From positions 1-5,435 of the forward strand of contig CAZCYE010000093.1 in assembly GCA_964502775.1 (NCBI GenBank): a stretch of DNA of 5,435 nt, written 5' to 3'. Below the pieces are notes generated by a model. It saw only the letters and a program-made list of their open reading frames with translations. It made no database searches and was not told the origin of the DNA. The translations under genes were made by a program, and so were the position numbers. This document shows, piece after piece, positions 5,351-5,435 of the stretch; positions within the stretch are counted from its first letter, which is position 1, and every line of letters starts with the position of its first letter. The DNA is from CAZCYE01 sp964502775. GTDB lineage: Bacteria; Actinomycetota; Acidimicrobiia; IMCC26256; PALSA-555.

Positions 5351-5435
5351 GCCCGGATGGCGCAATCGGTTGACGCGGTCGGCTCAAAACCGGCTGCCCG
5401 CAAGGGCATGTGGGTTCGAGTCCCACTCCGGGCAC
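5351..5435 (+). tRNA. tRNA-Leu, anticodon CAA (3' CCA end at window edge)
   Basis: The whole cloverleaf can be drawn by hand. The acceptor stem is GCCCGGA (5351-5357) with TCCGGGC (5427-5433), a perfect 7-bp match. The D arm is GCG (5360-5362) with CGC (5374-5376), and the loop contains GG. The anticodon stem is GTCGG (5378-5382) with CCGGC (5390-5394), with loop CTCAAAA and anticodon CAA at 5385-5387. A long class II variable arm (TGCCC-GCAA-GGGCA, 5395-5408) is the mark of Leu, Ser or Tyr tRNAs. The T arm is GTGGG-TTCGAGT-CCCAC (5410-5426). The A at 5434 is the discriminator base, as expected for leucine. The last base, C, may be the first of an encoded CCA. It decodes UUG, a codon rare in this GC-rich genome. 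It is transcribed away from the small coiled-coil gene. Confidence 0.97.

Noticed and set aside
5298..5435. N-terminal extension of the 99-aa protein (starting MPGVGLEPT)
   Set aside because: These codons are the complement of tRNA-Leu and its promoter. Translated antisense of tRNA genes is a well-known source of false N-termini.

Overview
The window comes from a high-GC genome and looks actinobacterial, possibly Acidimicrobiia-like. The evidence is the gene order (ANTAR response regulator, then polA, then rpsA), a four-domain actinobacterial-type ribosomal protein S1, a DNA polymerase I with a degenerate proofreading domain and a natural tyrosine in its O-helix, and several GTG starts. From memory, Mycobacterium tuberculosis (Rv1626 pdtaR, Rv1629 polA, Rv1630 rpsA, Rv1631 coaE) and Streptomyces keep the same general order. 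This is therefore mostly a conserved housekeeping neighbourhood, not an accessory island.

Layout, right to left along the minus strand. A tRNA-Leu(CAA) gene lies on the plus strand at the right edge (5351 to the edge). It is separated by 53 bp from a divergent minus-strand gene for a 99-residue, charged, probably coiled-coil protein of unknown function (4998-5297). That gene is followed after about 16 bp by an ANTAR response regulator of the PdtaR type (4376-4981), and after 37 bp more by polA (1662-4337, 891 aa). The three genes look like one transcription unit. A 143-bp gap (1519-1661) follows. It holds a pair of tandem CACCGGTG palindromes, a weak -10-like box and a perfect 13-bp-stem hairpin. 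Then comes rpsA (1518 to the left edge), whose C-terminal end lies outside the window.

Functionally, rpsA serves translation initiation, the tRNA serves UUG decoding, polA serves Okazaki-fragment maturation and repair, and the ANTAR protein is a phosphorylation-controlled RNA-binding antiterminator. No mobile element, CRISPR array, toxin-antitoxin pair or phage gene was seen.

The parts that are not routine are the low-complexity ends of S1 (an 18-bp tandem repeat in the N-terminal extension; PGT and EAG triplet repeats in the C-terminal tail), the structured polA-rpsA gap, the small uncharacterised coiled-coil protein with a possibly near-leaderless start, and the spacing of the polA ribosome-binding site. 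I found no convincing new multi-gene system here.
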